Made by a program: the position numbers and the translations under genes. From JARLGU01 sp036504535 (lineage in GTDB: Bacteria; Armatimonadota; Armatimonadia; Armatimonadales; Capsulimonadaceae), in contig DASXUY010000036.1 of NCBI GenBank assembly GCA_036504535.1, positions 62,001 through 126,000 of the forward strand: DNA of 64,000 nt. The letters are read 5' to 3'. This document shows positions 18,251 through 27,583 of the stretch, in pieces. Below the pieces are notes generated by a model. The model saw only the letters and a list, made by a program, of their open reading frames with translations, was not told where the DNA came from and ran no database searches. Position 1 is the first letter of the stretch. The number at the start of each line of letters is the position of its first letter.

Positions 18251-18670
18251 ATCGGGTCCAATCGGGCGGAAAGGCTATAGAGTTGTGGTTGCAATTACGG
18301 CAACACTGCGATACAGTAACGCAGGCTACCGTATTGTTACACCGAGCCCCCCAAGATCGCTATCCACTGAATGGCGGATTACTTTGCAGGTCATTTGACT
18401 ACAAAATGGTGGATTTTATCGTAATGGAAAGTGATTATCGATGATACGCAATAGCCCCACTCCACCCGCACCGCCTACCTCGCGCTAAGGGGAAAGCAAC
18501 CTCACGCCCTGCCAAAATCCTATGGGTCGGAGACCCTATCCTCAATCACTAACCACGTACTTCAGTACGTGGCGGCTGTATCGATCAACGCCCGGTCGTC
18601 TTCGGCCAGGCATCCAGCGCATGATCGCTTCTGATCGTCCTGCACCGAATCCTTTGCGAAATTACGGATC
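18251..18670. other. intergenic region with IS200/IS605-like hairpin
   Basis: No gene is supported here. At 18553-18572 a perfect hairpin CCACGTAC-ttca-GTACGTGG sits in a context (cactaa before, cggctgtatc after) like the subterminal hairpins of IS200/IS605 elements or their non-autonomous derivatives. No transposase gene is nearby, so it would be a remnant. The 5' leader of the FN3 gene also lies here, without a convincing promoter. Confidence 0.4.
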
Positions 18671-18672
18671 GA

Positions 18673-18714
18673 TATAACATTTTGATTGACATTTAGTCAT
18701 AATAATGTTATACT
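18673..18714 (+). promoter_or_regulatory. strong promoter bracketed by 9-bp inverted repeat
   Basis: -35 TTGACA (18686-18691, 6/6), 17-base spacer, -10 TATACT (18709-18714, 5/6). The arms TATAACATT (18673-18681) and AATGTTATA (18704-18712) are perfect complements. They flank the -35 and cover the -10, a plausible operator. The transcript would begin near 18721 and have a leader of about 230 bases before the M14 peptidase gene. Confidence 0.7.
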
Positions 18715-18750
18715 TATTGTGAACTTCAATTACCAGAAGGGGTAGAGCCT

Positions 18751-18852
18751 ATGTATGTCGTCAACGGTGCACGTGGCGCGCTTATCGGTACTCGCACGCT
18801 TATAGACCGCTTGCAAACGCATATCTTGCGCCTCATTTTTGACATATTATGA
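18751..18852 (+). CDS. small leader ORF, 33 residues
   Basis: The product starts MYVVNGARGALIGTRTL and ends HILRLIFDIL. It has an AAGGGG ribosome binding site about 9 bases upstream and lies 30 bases downstream of the expected transcription start. Its stop overlaps an ATG (ATGA, 18849) that opens a second 23-codon frame to 18920, itself ending in another ATGA. No homology is recognised. It may be a leader peptide for the peptidase gene at 18951, or chance; the good promoter and ribosome binding site are the only support. Confidence 0.4.
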   Translation: MYVVNGARGALIGTRTLIDRLQTHILRLIFDIL

Positions 18853-18950
18853 GCGTTATCAGCGATTATCATCCCGACCACGAGGAAAACGCATACCCAC
18901 CCCTCTTTTTGAGATTATGAACGGCGACGAGACATCGCACGGAGACGACA

Positions 18951-20060
18951 ATGAAGATCGATACGGATTTTGCAGGCGGCAACCTGCTGGTGGACTCAGT
19001 AGACGGCAACATCTTTTCGGTGCGGCAGGATATCCGCGACACATCCGAGTGGTGGTTTTGGTGGGCGTTCCGGCTCACCGGCCAGCCTGGCGAAACCGCG
19101 ACTTTCCGGTTCGGCAACGGCGACGTGTTCACGAGCGAAGGCCCCTGCGCATCGTGGGACAGTGGCCAGTCGTGGGAATGGCTCGGACGACCGTCTGACC
19201 CCATGACCGAGTTCAGCGTCACGTTGCGCAGGGACGCATCCACCGTCCTCCTGGCGATGGCGCCGCTCTACACGGAGCGCAACCTGAGCGCATTCCTCGC
19301 CACACGGCCCGCCATCGAACGGCATCGATGCTGTCTTTCGGAGAAGGGCCGCGAAATCGCACAGCTTGTCGTGCCGGGAACATCGCCTCACCCGCGCACC
19401 GTCATCATTACCGCCCGCACACACGCGTGCGAAACACCGGGCAGCTTCGCGCTGGAAGGGCTGCTCGACTGGTGGGCATACGATGGGGCCGACGACGCCA
19501 CCTGGGCAAGGCGCGAGTACTCCCTCCACGCATTGCCGTTTGTCGACACCGACGGAGTGGAACAGGGCGATCAAGGAAAGCTGCGCGAGCCCCACGATCA
19601 CAACCGCGACTTTGGCGACGCGCCAATCTACTCGTCGGTGCGAGCCATTCAGGCGCTGGTTGCGGACGCTGGCGACACTCTCGACGCCTACATCGACCTG
19701 CACGCGCCATGGATCCGCTACGCCTCGAACGAAACCATGTTCACGGTAGGCGTCCCCGAGCCATGGCAAAGCGAAAGCGACAAGTTCGCGAAGCTGCTCG
19801 AAAAGAGTAACGAAAGCGGCGTTCCGTTTCGACACTCGGACATCATTCCGCTGGGCATCGAATGGAACCAGTACACGCCCACCATATCGGCCATCTGGGT
19901 CGCCGAGCACTCGTCCGCGCGCCTTTCGACCATCATCGAGCTCGCGTACGCGCGTGCACGCGAAACAACACTCTCGCCAGCCCTTCTGCGCTCATTCGGC
20001 AGGGAAATTGGCGCAGCCCTCGCACGGTACCTGAGAGGCTCAGGAGGAGACGGCGGCTAG
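18951..20060 (+). CDS. M14-family zinc carboxypeptidase-like protein
   Basis: A 369-residue protein with GGAG 6 bases before the ATG. An N-terminal beta domain (about 1-110, rich in Trp: TSEWWFWWAFRL) precedes the M14 fold, as in cytosolic carboxypeptidases (CCP/AGBL type). Zinc ligands fit H158 and E161 (ARTHACETPG) and H251 (YIDLHAPW); N218-R219 in DHNRDFGD fit the substrate carboxylate site. No signal peptide is seen. It probably trims C-terminal residues from peptides or proteins; the substrate is unknown. The gene ends 4 bases into the convergent chemoreceptor gene and is preceded by a long leader with small ORFs. Confidence 0.8.
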   Translation: MKIDTDFAGGNLLVDSVDGNIFSVRQDIRDTSEWWFWWAFRLTGQPGETATFRFGNGDVFTSEGPCASWDSGQSWEWLGRPSDPMTEFSVTLRRDASTVLLAMAPLYTERNLSAFLATRPAIERHRCCLSEKGREIAQLVVPGTSPHPRTVIITARTHACETPGSFALEGLLDWWAYDGADDATWARREYSLHALPFVDTDGVEQGDQGKLREPHDHNRDFGDAPIYSSVRAIQALVADAGDTLDAYIDLHAPWIRYASNETMFTVGVPEPWQSESDKFAKLLEKSNESGVPFRHSDIIPLGIEWNQYTPTISAIWVAEHSSARLSTIIELAYARARETTLSPALLRSFGREIGAALARYLRGSGGDGG

Positions 20061-22177
20061 AACTCCATGACCTCGTATGTGGACGCTTCTGGCGCAGCGA
20101 CGGGGACGCCCCCAACGGCTCGAGCAGCCAAAAGCCGAGGGGCTGGTCGGCGAACGTCACTATCGGAGTCATCGTCAACGTATGCAGCTTTGTCATAGGC
20201 AAACTGCCCAACAAGGACCTGGAGGTTTTCTGCTCGATGAGACATGCTGCGACTGGCCGCGCTGGCCTCCTCGACAAGGGCCGCATTTTGCTGCGTAATC
20301 TCGTCAAGGCGCACCACCGCCTTACTCACCTGGTCGATGCCAGCTGCCTGTTCCTCAGCGGCCGAAGTGATTTCAGACACTTTGCCTGCCACGAGGTTGA
20401 ATGCTCTGACGATCTCTTCCAGGTTCTCGCCGCTCATCGTGACCAGGGCCGTCCCGTCTTTGACTTTGGCGGTTGTTTCGTTCACAAGCGACTTGATCTC
20501 TTTTGCTGCGGTGGAGCTTCGTCCAGCAAGGCTTCGGACCTCCGACGCCACCACCGCAAACCCACGCCCCTGCTCGCCAACGCGGGCAGCTTCAACGGCG
20601 GCATTCAGGGCCAGGAGGTTCGTTTGGAACGCGATCTCGTCGATCACCGTGATGATATCCTCTATTCGACGCGAGCAGGACGTGATCTCGTCCATAGCCG
20701 CCACGGCCTTGTGGATCGTTTCGCCACCGCCCTGGGCGACCTCCCGCGCGTTCGCCGCCAATGCGTTAGTCCCGCGAGCATTGTCAGCGCTCTGGCGAAC
20801 CGCGCCGGACATCTGCTCCATGCTGGCTGCCGTTTCTTCCAAGCTGGCAGCCTGCTCCGACGTTCGCCGAGCGAGGTCATCGTTTCCGCTCGCGAGTTCG
20901 CTGGACGACGACGCGATATCCACCGCAGCCGCCTGGGTTTGGCCAATCAACTGCGAGAGTGATGTCTGCGCTTTCGTAAAGCTCGCCACCATGCGGTTAG
21001 CATCGCTTATCATCGCATTGCATTCCGTCGCCGCCTGGGCAAACTCGTCTCGTCCGTCCACTTGGATGGGCTTGAGATCGCTCGCGACCTTTACCGTGAG
21101 GTCACCGCGCTCCAGGGCAGCTAGCGCATCGCAGATAGGCTCGATGGCCTCGCTGCGCAGCGCTTTGTTCTGGTCCACGATCTGTTGAAGCGGCCCCTTG
21201 ATCTTCTGGGCGGTGATATAGATCAGTACGACTAAGAAGATGATGGAGACCAGGGAGATGAGCAGCATTCGCTTGGAAAGTAGCGTCAGCGGGGCGTATA
21301 CCAGCTCGCGCGATACTTCCAGACACGCTTTCCAACCGGTAACCGGCGCTGTGCTCCAGTAGATCATGCGGTGCTTCTTGTTAACGACAATGTCTGCCAT
21401 GCCCTCGTCCGCAGCCAGGATCGCCTTGCCGCCAGGCAGCGTACTCACATTCGTGCCCGCCGACTTGTCGTTCATCAACAGGTTTTTATTCGGATGCGCG
21501 ATTAAGACACCGCTTTTACTAACCAGGAACGCGAAATCATCGCCAGCGGCGCGATCACGAATGAGTGAGAGCTTAGAAAAGAGTTCAGTGAGGTTTTCGA
21601 GCGTGAAGTCGACACCAGCGACGCCACGAAACTCGCCCGCCTTGTTGACGACGGGAGTCACGACGGAAACCATGGCGACGTGTTCGTTGGGGTCGACATA
21701 GGGCTCGGTGTACATCAGGTGGCCAGCTGCCTTAGGATCCGCGTACCAGGATTGAGTGCGGAAGTCCTCTGAGTTCTCCATGGTCTTGGGCCATGTCTTG
21801 CGTGAGACTCCGGTCCCGGGTTCTTGCCACGGAATATGCTCGTAGGAGATGTATATGTCGTACGCGTCGCTGACAGGCGTATTCTTGAGCACAGTAGCCA
21901 TGTATGCAAGCCTGCCAGGGTCACGTTCCGCGCCGACGGCCTCCTGTCGGGAGACCAGGTCGCGAACCATGATCGCACCTGTCCCGGCGAACGTGTCGAC
22001 CTGTTTGCAGGCAGCTTCGACTTTGAGATGAGCCGCCTTGTTAACGTCGCTCTCAAGCAGCCTCTTACTGCTGTTGAAACTGACCAGCATCGTTGCAGAG
22101 AGCCCGACGATTACAGCGCTGCCAAGGATTAGCGAGAGCTTTTGGGCAAAGCTATTGAACTGATATCCGCGTGCCAT
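20057..22177 (-). CDS. methyl-accepting chemotaxis protein, dCache type (MCP1)
   Basis: 706 residues from the ATG at 22177 (MARGYQFNSFAQKL), chosen because AAAGG lies about 10 bases upstream and TM1 then falls at about 16-33. A dCache sensor follows (about 35-300; YADPKAAGHLMYTEPY, GVAGVDFTLENL), then TM2 (about 303-323), a HAMP-like linker and the cytoplasmic coiled coil with the signalling tip IDEIAFQTNLLALNAAVEAA near 512-531. dCache receptors usually bind small organic ligands directly. After a Pro/Ala-rich linker the protein ends STYEVMEF, similar to the ends of the other three receptors here. No che kinase genes are in the window. Confidence 0.93.
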   Translation of the reverse strand: MARGYQFNSFAQKLSLILGSAVIVGLSATMLVSFNSSKRLLESDVNKAAHLKVEAACKQVDTFAGTGAIMVRDLVSRQEAVGAERDPGRLAYMATVLKNTPVSDAYDIYISYEHIPWQEPGTGVSRKTWPKTMENSEDFRTQSWYADPKAAGHLMYTEPYVDPNEHVAMVSVVTPVVNKAGEFRGVAGVDFTLENLTELFSKLSLIRDRAAGDDFAFLVSKSGVLIAHPNKNLLMNDKSAGTNVSTLPGGKAILAADEGMADIVVNKKHRMIYWSTAPVTGWKACLEVSRELVYAPLTLLSKRMLLISLVSIIFLVVLIYITAQKIKGPLQQIVDQNKALRSEAIEPICDALAALERGDLTVKVASDLKPIQVDGRDEFAQAATECNAMISDANRMVASFTKAQTSLSQLIGQTQAAAVDIASSSSELASGNDDLARRTSEQAASLEETAASMEQMSGAVRQSADNARGTNALAANAREVAQGGGETIHKAVAAMDEITSCSRRIEDIITVIDEIAFQTNLLALNAAVEAARVGEQGRGFAVVASEVRSLAGRSSTAAKEIKSLVNETTAKVKDGTALVTMSGENLEEIVRAFNLVAGKVSEITSAAEEQAAGIDQVSKAVVRLDEITQQNAALVEEASAASRSMSHRAENLQVLVGQFAYDKAAYVDDDSDSDVRRPAPRLLAARAVGGVPVAAPEASTYEVMEF

Positions 22178-22491
22178 TGTATGCGACCTTTGGGAAAGAT
22201 TTGCGGCAAAGTCTTTCGGCTTCTCAAGATAAATGAGAACGTCGATCAATATAGCCTGCCCCGACAAAAGTCGGTAAAACATACAGGTTATCCGCTTTAG
22301 TCTCGATTATAGGAAGCAATAATGCATTTCGTTAGGTTTGTCAAATAATTTAAAAAGTACATAAACTGGATAATATTGTGCAGTTTTACGTGTCTATGAA
22401 TTTAGAATTGGTGTGAGCCTGAAGCGCAGACGTTACTTGTCGCGTCATTGGCTTGATCGCGGCTCGGGCAGCTTCCGACAATTCCGGACGC

Positions 22492-22529
22492 AAAAACGCC
22501 CCCGCAATCGGCGTGACTGCAAGGGGGCG
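22492..22529 (-). terminator. intrinsic terminator of MCP2
   Basis: On the minus strand the arms CGCCCCC (22523-22529) and GGGGGCG (22497-22503), with an inner TGC/GCA pairing, are followed by TTTTTG. It lies 25 bases after the stop of the chemoreceptor gene. Confidence 0.8.
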
Positions 22530-22553
22530 GTGGCTGATGCGATTGGCGAGGGA

Positions 22554-24695
22554 TTAGAACTCTTCGATGTCCTCGTCGCGGCTGGACACGACGCTCAGAG
22601 CGGCGCGTCGGGTTGACAGCGGCGTGAACCCATTGGTACCGGTGGCGCGGCTTGCGACTTGCCGAATATGGGTCACGGGCGCTTGTGCCATTTCAGCTTC
22701 TTGGCGATGGCTGTCGTCAAACTTGAAGCGGCTAACGAGATCCTGGAGTTCGGAGGCCCGGTGGGACATGGCCTGGCTGGACGCTGTCGCTTCCTCGACG
22801 AGCCCCGCATTCTGCTGGGTGATCTCGTCCATCTGAGCGACCGCCTTGTTCACCTGGTCGATGCCTGCAGACTGCTCCTGAGAAGCGGCCGCGATGCCTG
22901 ACACGATATTGGCGACCCGGTGAACCGCCGTCACGATTGCCTTTAGTTGATCACCACTTTGGTGCACGAGATCGGTACCATCTTGTACCTTGGCCATACT
23001 GTCCTGCACCAACGCCTTGATCTCCTTTGCGGCGGTGGAGCTTCGACCAGCGAGGTTGCGCACTTCAGACGCCACGACCGCGAACCCGCGCCCCTGTTCG
23101 CCAACGCGAGCGGCTTCGACAGCGGCATTGAGTGCGAGAAGGTTGGTCTGGAACGCGATCTCGTCCATCACAGTGATGATATCAGCGATGCGGCGCGACG
23201 ATGAGTTGATCTCGTCCATGGATGCTACGGCACGTGCGACAAGCGCCCCGCCGTTTTCGGCCACGTCTTTGGCTTCAGCGGCGAGTCCGTTGGCGACAAT
23301 AGCATTCTCGGAGTTCTGCTTGACAATACTTGTCATCTCCTCCATGCTCGCCGCCGTTTCTTCGAGATTCGACGCTTGAGCCGATGTGCGGTGGGACAGA
23401 TCTGCATTCCCGCTGGCCAACTCCTCGGCGGACAGTGCAATCTTGGAGGCTGCGCCGCTGCTTTGGGCCACAAGATGAGACAGTGAGCTTTGCGCTGCCG
23501 TAAGACTGCTGATCATGCGGTTGATATCGACAATGAGGAGGTTTGATTCTCTGGCGAACTCGTCGGCGTCGACGCTCGATTGGTCGACCGCTATTGGGGA
23601 TGCTTTCGTCGTCAGATCGCCCTTCTCCAAAGCGGTCAGAACCTGCCCTATTGGTGCGATCGCGTCAGACCGCAAGCTTCGCAGTCGATTGAGCACCAGC
23701 GTGAGAGGCTTCTGTAGATTCGACGAAATGATGTAGACGAGCCCTACGAGAACGACAGCTGATATGAGAGCCACGAGTATCATGCGGATCGTGAGCGTAT
23801 TGAGTGGCGCATAAATCAAGTTCTGCGACACTTCAAGGCACACCTTCCAACCGGTCAATGGCGCGGTGCTCCAGAAGATCAGCCTGGGGCGATTGTTGAC
23901 GCTCACCTGTGTGGTTCCCTCGGGCTGTGCCATGATCGCGTCGCCGCCAGGAAGCTTGGTTACTTTGGTGCCGTCAAATCCCTTGGCAATCAGCAGCTTG
24001 GTGTTTGGATGGGCAATAATCGTTCCCGAGCGGCTAACGAGAAAGGCAAAATCTTCATCCGACGCTTGCTGCTTAATTAAGGAGAGCTTACTCAGGAGTG
24101 TGGCAACCTTGTCCAGCGTAAAGTCGACACCCGCAACACCAGTGAACTTGCCGGACTTGTCCTGCGACGGCACTACGACCGATACCATGCTCACTCGCTC
24201 AGTTTCGTCGTAGTAAGGCTCAGTGAAGAGCATCTTGCCAGCTGCCTTCGGATCGGCGTACCAGGCGCTCTTGTGGAAATCTTCGCCATCGTTCTTCATA
24301 CTGTTGGGCCAAGTAGCCCGCGAGACGCCGCATCCAGGTGTCGCATTGGTCGTATCGTCGTAGTACATGTAGAGATCATACGCTTGGTCTGGCGGGGTAG
24401 CGTTGAGAAGGGACGCCATGAACGGCACCTTGCCGGGATCGCTTTCGACACCAACTGCTGCTTGCCTGGCCATAAGCGCCCGAACGAGGATGGCCCCCTT
24501 ATCGGCCATTGCGTCAACGTCACGACATGTCGCTTGAACTTTTGACTTTGCAGCGCTGTTAGCGCTGTCGCGAAGCAGCGTTTTACAGACGTCGTAATTG
24601 GCCAGCATAATCGTAACGAGACCAAACGCGACGAGACCGCCAATGGGAATGGCGACTTTGAGGGCGAATCTGAGGCTATGGAACCATTTGAGCAC
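22554..24695 (-). CDS. methyl-accepting chemotaxis protein, dCache type (MCP2), GTG start
   Basis: 713 residues. The GTG at 24695 is chosen over an upstream ATG because GGGAGG lies 7 bases before it and the product then starts MLKWFHSLRFALK, matching the N-termini of MCP3 and MCP4. TM1 is at about 14-32, dCache at about 35-295 (SAWYADPKAAGKMLFTEPYY), TM2 at about 304-325, and the signalling tip MDEIAFQTNLLALNAAVEAA near 510-529. The protein is closely related to MCP1 in the sensor and to MCP3 in the C-terminal tail, ending VVSSRDEDIEEF. It probably senses a small molecule related to the MCP1 ligand. Confidence 0.93.
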   Translation of the reverse strand: MLKWFHSLRFALKVAIPIGGLVAFGLVTIMLANYDVCKTLLRDSANSAAKSKVQATCRDVDAMADKGAILVRALMARQAAVGVESDPGKVPFMASLLNATPPDQAYDLYMYYDDTTNATPGCGVSRATWPNSMKNDGEDFHKSAWYADPKAAGKMLFTEPYYDETERVSMVSVVVPSQDKSGKFTGVAGVDFTLDKVATLLSKLSLIKQQASDEDFAFLVSRSGTIIAHPNTKLLIAKGFDGTKVTKLPGGDAIMAQPEGTTQVSVNNRPRLIFWSTAPLTGWKVCLEVSQNLIYAPLNTLTIRMILVALISAVVLVGLVYIISSNLQKPLTLVLNRLRSLRSDAIAPIGQVLTALEKGDLTTKASPIAVDQSSVDADEFARESNLLIVDINRMISSLTAAQSSLSHLVAQSSGAASKIALSAEELASGNADLSHRTSAQASNLEETAASMEEMTSIVKQNSENAIVANGLAAEAKDVAENGGALVARAVASMDEINSSSRRIADIITVMDEIAFQTNLLALNAAVEAARVGEQGRGFAVVASEVRNLAGRSSTAAKEIKALVQDSMAKVQDGTDLVHQSGDQLKAIVTAVHRVANIVSGIAAASQEQSAGIDQVNKAVAQMDEITQQNAGLVEEATASSQAMSHRASELQDLVSRFKFDDSHRQEAEMAQAPVTHIRQVASRATGTNGFTPLSTRRAALSVVSSRDEDIEEF

Positions 24696-25147
24696 GAGAA
24701 GTCCTCCCACGCGCAGTTGCGGGTGATCCACATCTGCGGGGCTTTCCAGCACGCGTGATTGAGCGAGTCCTGTATACTAAGGACAGTAGTGTGCTCGCCA
24801 CTCAGGCGGCGTAACACAGTCGCTCGACTCACTATTCGTTACTGCCTTGGAATAAATGCAACGCCACTGGGAGGGTCACCGGCGAACGAAAACCGAGTTT
24901 CCGAGACGCTGTGGTTCATTGGATAGAGAGTGCGACGCTAATACTGGGACAACGGGAAATGGTCGGCGCTATAGCGTCGGAACAGTTGCTCTTATGAACC
25001 GCTCAGGTGAGTGACAGGCTGCTTATACCTGGTAATATTATCGGGAAAGCGATCCTAATAATTAGAGTATCAAACCTAATATTTTGCATATTGTAATGCA
25101 AGTTACACCGGTTGACTTACTCCAAAATGTGTTCGGCCATTTTGATG
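24696..25147. other. intergenic region upstream of MCP2
   Basis: The stretch holds the MCP2 leader. No further gene or clear promoter is seen. Short open frames lack ribosome binding sites and coding character. Confidence 0.5.
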
Positions 25148-25185
25148 CCAAAACGCCCCCCATAGCCAATTGACTATCGGGGGCG
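25148..25185 (-). terminator. intrinsic terminator of MCP3
   Basis: Twelve-base arms (25154-25165 and 25174-25185; CGCCCCCGATAG on the minus strand) pair with one mismatch and are followed by TTTTGG. It lies about 28 bases past the stop of the gene. Confidence 0.8.
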
Positions 25186-25212
25186 CCGCGTTAATGAGAA
25201 GCGACTGTCGGT

Positions 25213-27027
25213 CTAGAACTCTTCCATGTCATCGGTGTGGCTCGAGACGACCCGGAGCGACGGGCGGCGGGTAGCAACTGGCGCGACGCCGTTGGTGCCT
25301 GTCGCACGAGCGGCTATCTGGCGGGGCTGCGCAACTGATCTCTGAGCCGTTTCCACGTCGTAGCGAAGGCTGTCATCGAACTTGAAGCGGCTAACCAAGT
25401 GCTGTAGTTCGGCAGCTCGATGCGACATCGCCTGGCTGGATGCAGTCGCTTCTTCGACGAGCGCCGCGTTCTGCTGGGTGATCTCGTCCATTTGAATGAC
25501 GGCTTTGTTCACCTGGTCGATACCGGCCGACTGCTCCTGGGACGCTGCGGATATGTCAGCAACGATCTCGGCGACGCGGTTGACTGCGCTCACGATGCCA
25601 CGTAGTTGCTCGCCGCTCTGATTGACCAGTTCCGTTCCATCCTTGACCTTGCGGACACTGTCCTGAACAAGTCCTTTGATCTCCTTGGCGGCGGTAGAGC
25701 TTCGACCGGCGAGGTTGCGGACTTCGGATGCCACCACTGCAAACCCACGTCCCTGTTCGCCGACGCGGGCGGCTTCTACTGCGGCGTTGAGAGCCAGAAG
25801 GTTGGTCTGGAAGGCGATTTCGTCGATCACGGTGATGATATCGGCGATCCGCTTGGACGATGTATTGATCTCGTCCATGGACGACACTGCTCGCTCCACG
25901 ATAGCGCCGCCATTTTCAGCCACATCCTTAGCTTCCGCAGCAAGTCCGTTCGCCAGGCGAGCGTTCTCGGCGTTCTGCTTGACAATGCTGGTCATCTCTT
26001 CCATGCTTGCCGCAGTCTCCTCAAGGTTTGACGCCTGAGCCGAAGTGCGGTTTGCGAGGTCTTCGTTGCCAGAAGCCAGTTCTGCAGACGATGTCGAGAT
26101 GGTAGACGCCGCAGAGTTCGTCTGAGCAATCAACTTCGACAGCGACTTCTGGGACTCGCGGAAAGTTTCGATTGTCTCCTGAGCTTTTGTGATCATGGAG
26201 TTGACACCTCGTCCCAGATCGCCAAATTCGTCCTTAGAAGAAGCGTCGAGATGAGTGGTTCCGGTCTTTATCTCCACCGTCAAGTCCCCTGCCGCGAGGC
26301 CCTGAACGGCTCCCTTAAGGTTGTGCAAACAGATATTGTCGAGAGAGTTGACGCGGTTGCTGATCTGGGTCAGCGAGGATACGATGACTTTAGTTATATA
26401 GGCAGCCAATCCGACGCCTAAGACAACGGCGATGAGGAGAAAGCCAATGATTTGGGTTCTGGCCGCCAGGTAAGCGTCGTGTGCTGCCTTGGCAAGCTTT
26501 TCACCGTTTTTGCTGTTCCACGCAGCCATAGTCGTTAGGTGATCTGTAACGTCCTTAGCTACCGGGTAAGTCTCAATGCTTATGACGGTGTTGATCTGTT
26601 GCTGGGTCCCTGCGAGGCCTACGCTGCGGATACGAGGTGTGGCATCCACAAGCGCCTTCCATTTCGTTTTGAGCAGGTTCGCGTTTTGGACATCTTCCGG
26701 ATCGGTAGCTGCCTTCACGTATTTGTCAACGTCGAGATTGGCGGCAGCTTCCGATTTAGCCAAGCCATTGTCGCACGCAGCGATGTTGCTTGGGTCCTTG
26801 GAAATACCGTATCGAACTTGCCAAAGGCGAAATTGCTTGATGTCGTTGATTGCTGAACCGACAGTCTCAGTGTTTTCAACGGCGACACTAGAAAGTTTTT
26901 GGGAGGCATGATCTACCACTCCCAGGCGCTGTATTGCGATCACCCCAGCGAAGAGCGCGAAGAAGAGGCAAATGCCAAATCCTAACGCCAATTTGTATGC
27001 AACTCTAAGGTTGTTGAACCAGTTCAT
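25213..27027 (-). CDS. methyl-accepting chemotaxis protein, four-helix-bundle type (MCP3)
   Basis: A 604-residue protein; GGGAG lies 9 bases before the ATG. TM1 is at about 13-32 (LALGFGICLFFALFAGV), a 4HB_MCP sensor at about 33-190, TM2 at about 192-214, HAMP at about 215-285 and the signalling tip IDEIAFQTNLLALNAAVEAA at 401-420. Four-helix sensors detect small solutes or act with periplasmic binding proteins. The C-terminal tail after RFKFDDSLR closely parallels MCP2 (TGTNGxxPxxTRR) and ends SSHTDDMEEF. Its own terminator shows it is a single transcription unit. Confidence 0.93.
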   Translation of the reverse strand: MNWFNNLRVAYKLALGFGICLFFALFAGVIAIQRLGVVDHASQKLSSVAVENTETVGSAINDIKQFRLWQVRYGISKDPSNIAACDNGLAKSEAAANLDVDKYVKAATDPEDVQNANLLKTKWKALVDATPRIRSVGLAGTQQQINTVISIETYPVAKDVTDHLTTMAAWNSKNGEKLAKAAHDAYLAARTQIIGFLLIAVVLGVGLAAYITKVIVSSLTQISNRVNSLDNICLHNLKGAVQGLAAGDLTVEIKTGTTHLDASSKDEFGDLGRGVNSMITKAQETIETFRESQKSLSKLIAQTNSAASTISTSSAELASGNEDLANRTSAQASNLEETAASMEEMTSIVKQNAENARLANGLAAEAKDVAENGGAIVERAVSSMDEINTSSKRIADIITVIDEIAFQTNLLALNAAVEAARVGEQGRGFAVVASEVRNLAGRSSTAAKEIKGLVQDSVRKVKDGTELVNQSGEQLRGIVSAVNRVAEIVADISAASQEQSAGIDQVNKAVIQMDEITQQNAALVEEATASSQAMSHRAAELQHLVSRFKFDDSLRYDVETAQRSVAQPRQIAARATGTNGVAPVATRRPSLRVVSSHTDDMEEF

Positions 27028-27557
27028 TTTCGGATCTCCCTATTCGAAAAAAATCAAGCGACGTTGCTGAAAAGTGTGCGGATAGCAAGCTTTCTTAGTC
27101 TTGTGATGTGAACAACATCGCATTAAGTTCAGCTGTTCCGGGCGGGCACACATTCCCGCACTTTTGCCTGCTTCCGCGGGCATCGTGATGCAACAACGCT
27201 AATTTAGGACTGGAAAGCGCGGCGGCGAACTCCGGAATGGTATGCCGTGGAGGGGAGACATCGCCAAAAGATAATGAGTCCTTGCTACTACTTCCAACGT
27301 ACATACTGTTAATCGGGACGAACAGGCTGCCTCTTCAGTTTGTCAGTTGTCCATAGAATACAAGTAATTGTACGTGGCTATCCAAATATTCGATATTAGG
27401 AGGAAAACACGAAAAAAAACGACGTCAGATTTTTCTTGAAAACTGTACGCATGGTTACATTTTTGGGCGTGGAGTGTGCCACTCAGGCGGATGAACCGCA
27501 CGGCTTTAGCCTACAGCCTGGTAATTGGCGCCGGACAAGCACGCGTTTGAGCCGGAC
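27028..27557. other. intergenic region between divergent MCP3 and ABC-F gene
   Basis: It carries the leader of MCP3 and the upstream side of the ABC-F gene. A minus-strand frame of 69 codons at 27095-27304 has no ribosome binding site and is not called. An AGGAGG at about 27400 on the plus strand is not followed by a start codon at usable distance. No riboswitch is recognised. Confidence 0.5.
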
Positions 27558-27566
27558 TGGTATAAT
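27558..27566 (+). promoter_or_regulatory. extended -10 promoter of the ABC-F gene
   Basis: TGG-TATAAT is an extended -10 with a perfect hexamer (27561-27566); no good -35 is seen. Transcription would start near 27573, only about 11 bases before the ATG, and no ribosome binding site is present, so the mRNA may be close to leaderless. Confidence 0.6.
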
Positions 27567-27583
27567 AAACGCCGGTCTTCTCT

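Noticed and set aside
27095..27304. 69-codon minus-strand frame upstream of MCP3
   Set aside because: No ribosome binding site and no protein-like pattern; most likely the MCP3 leader.
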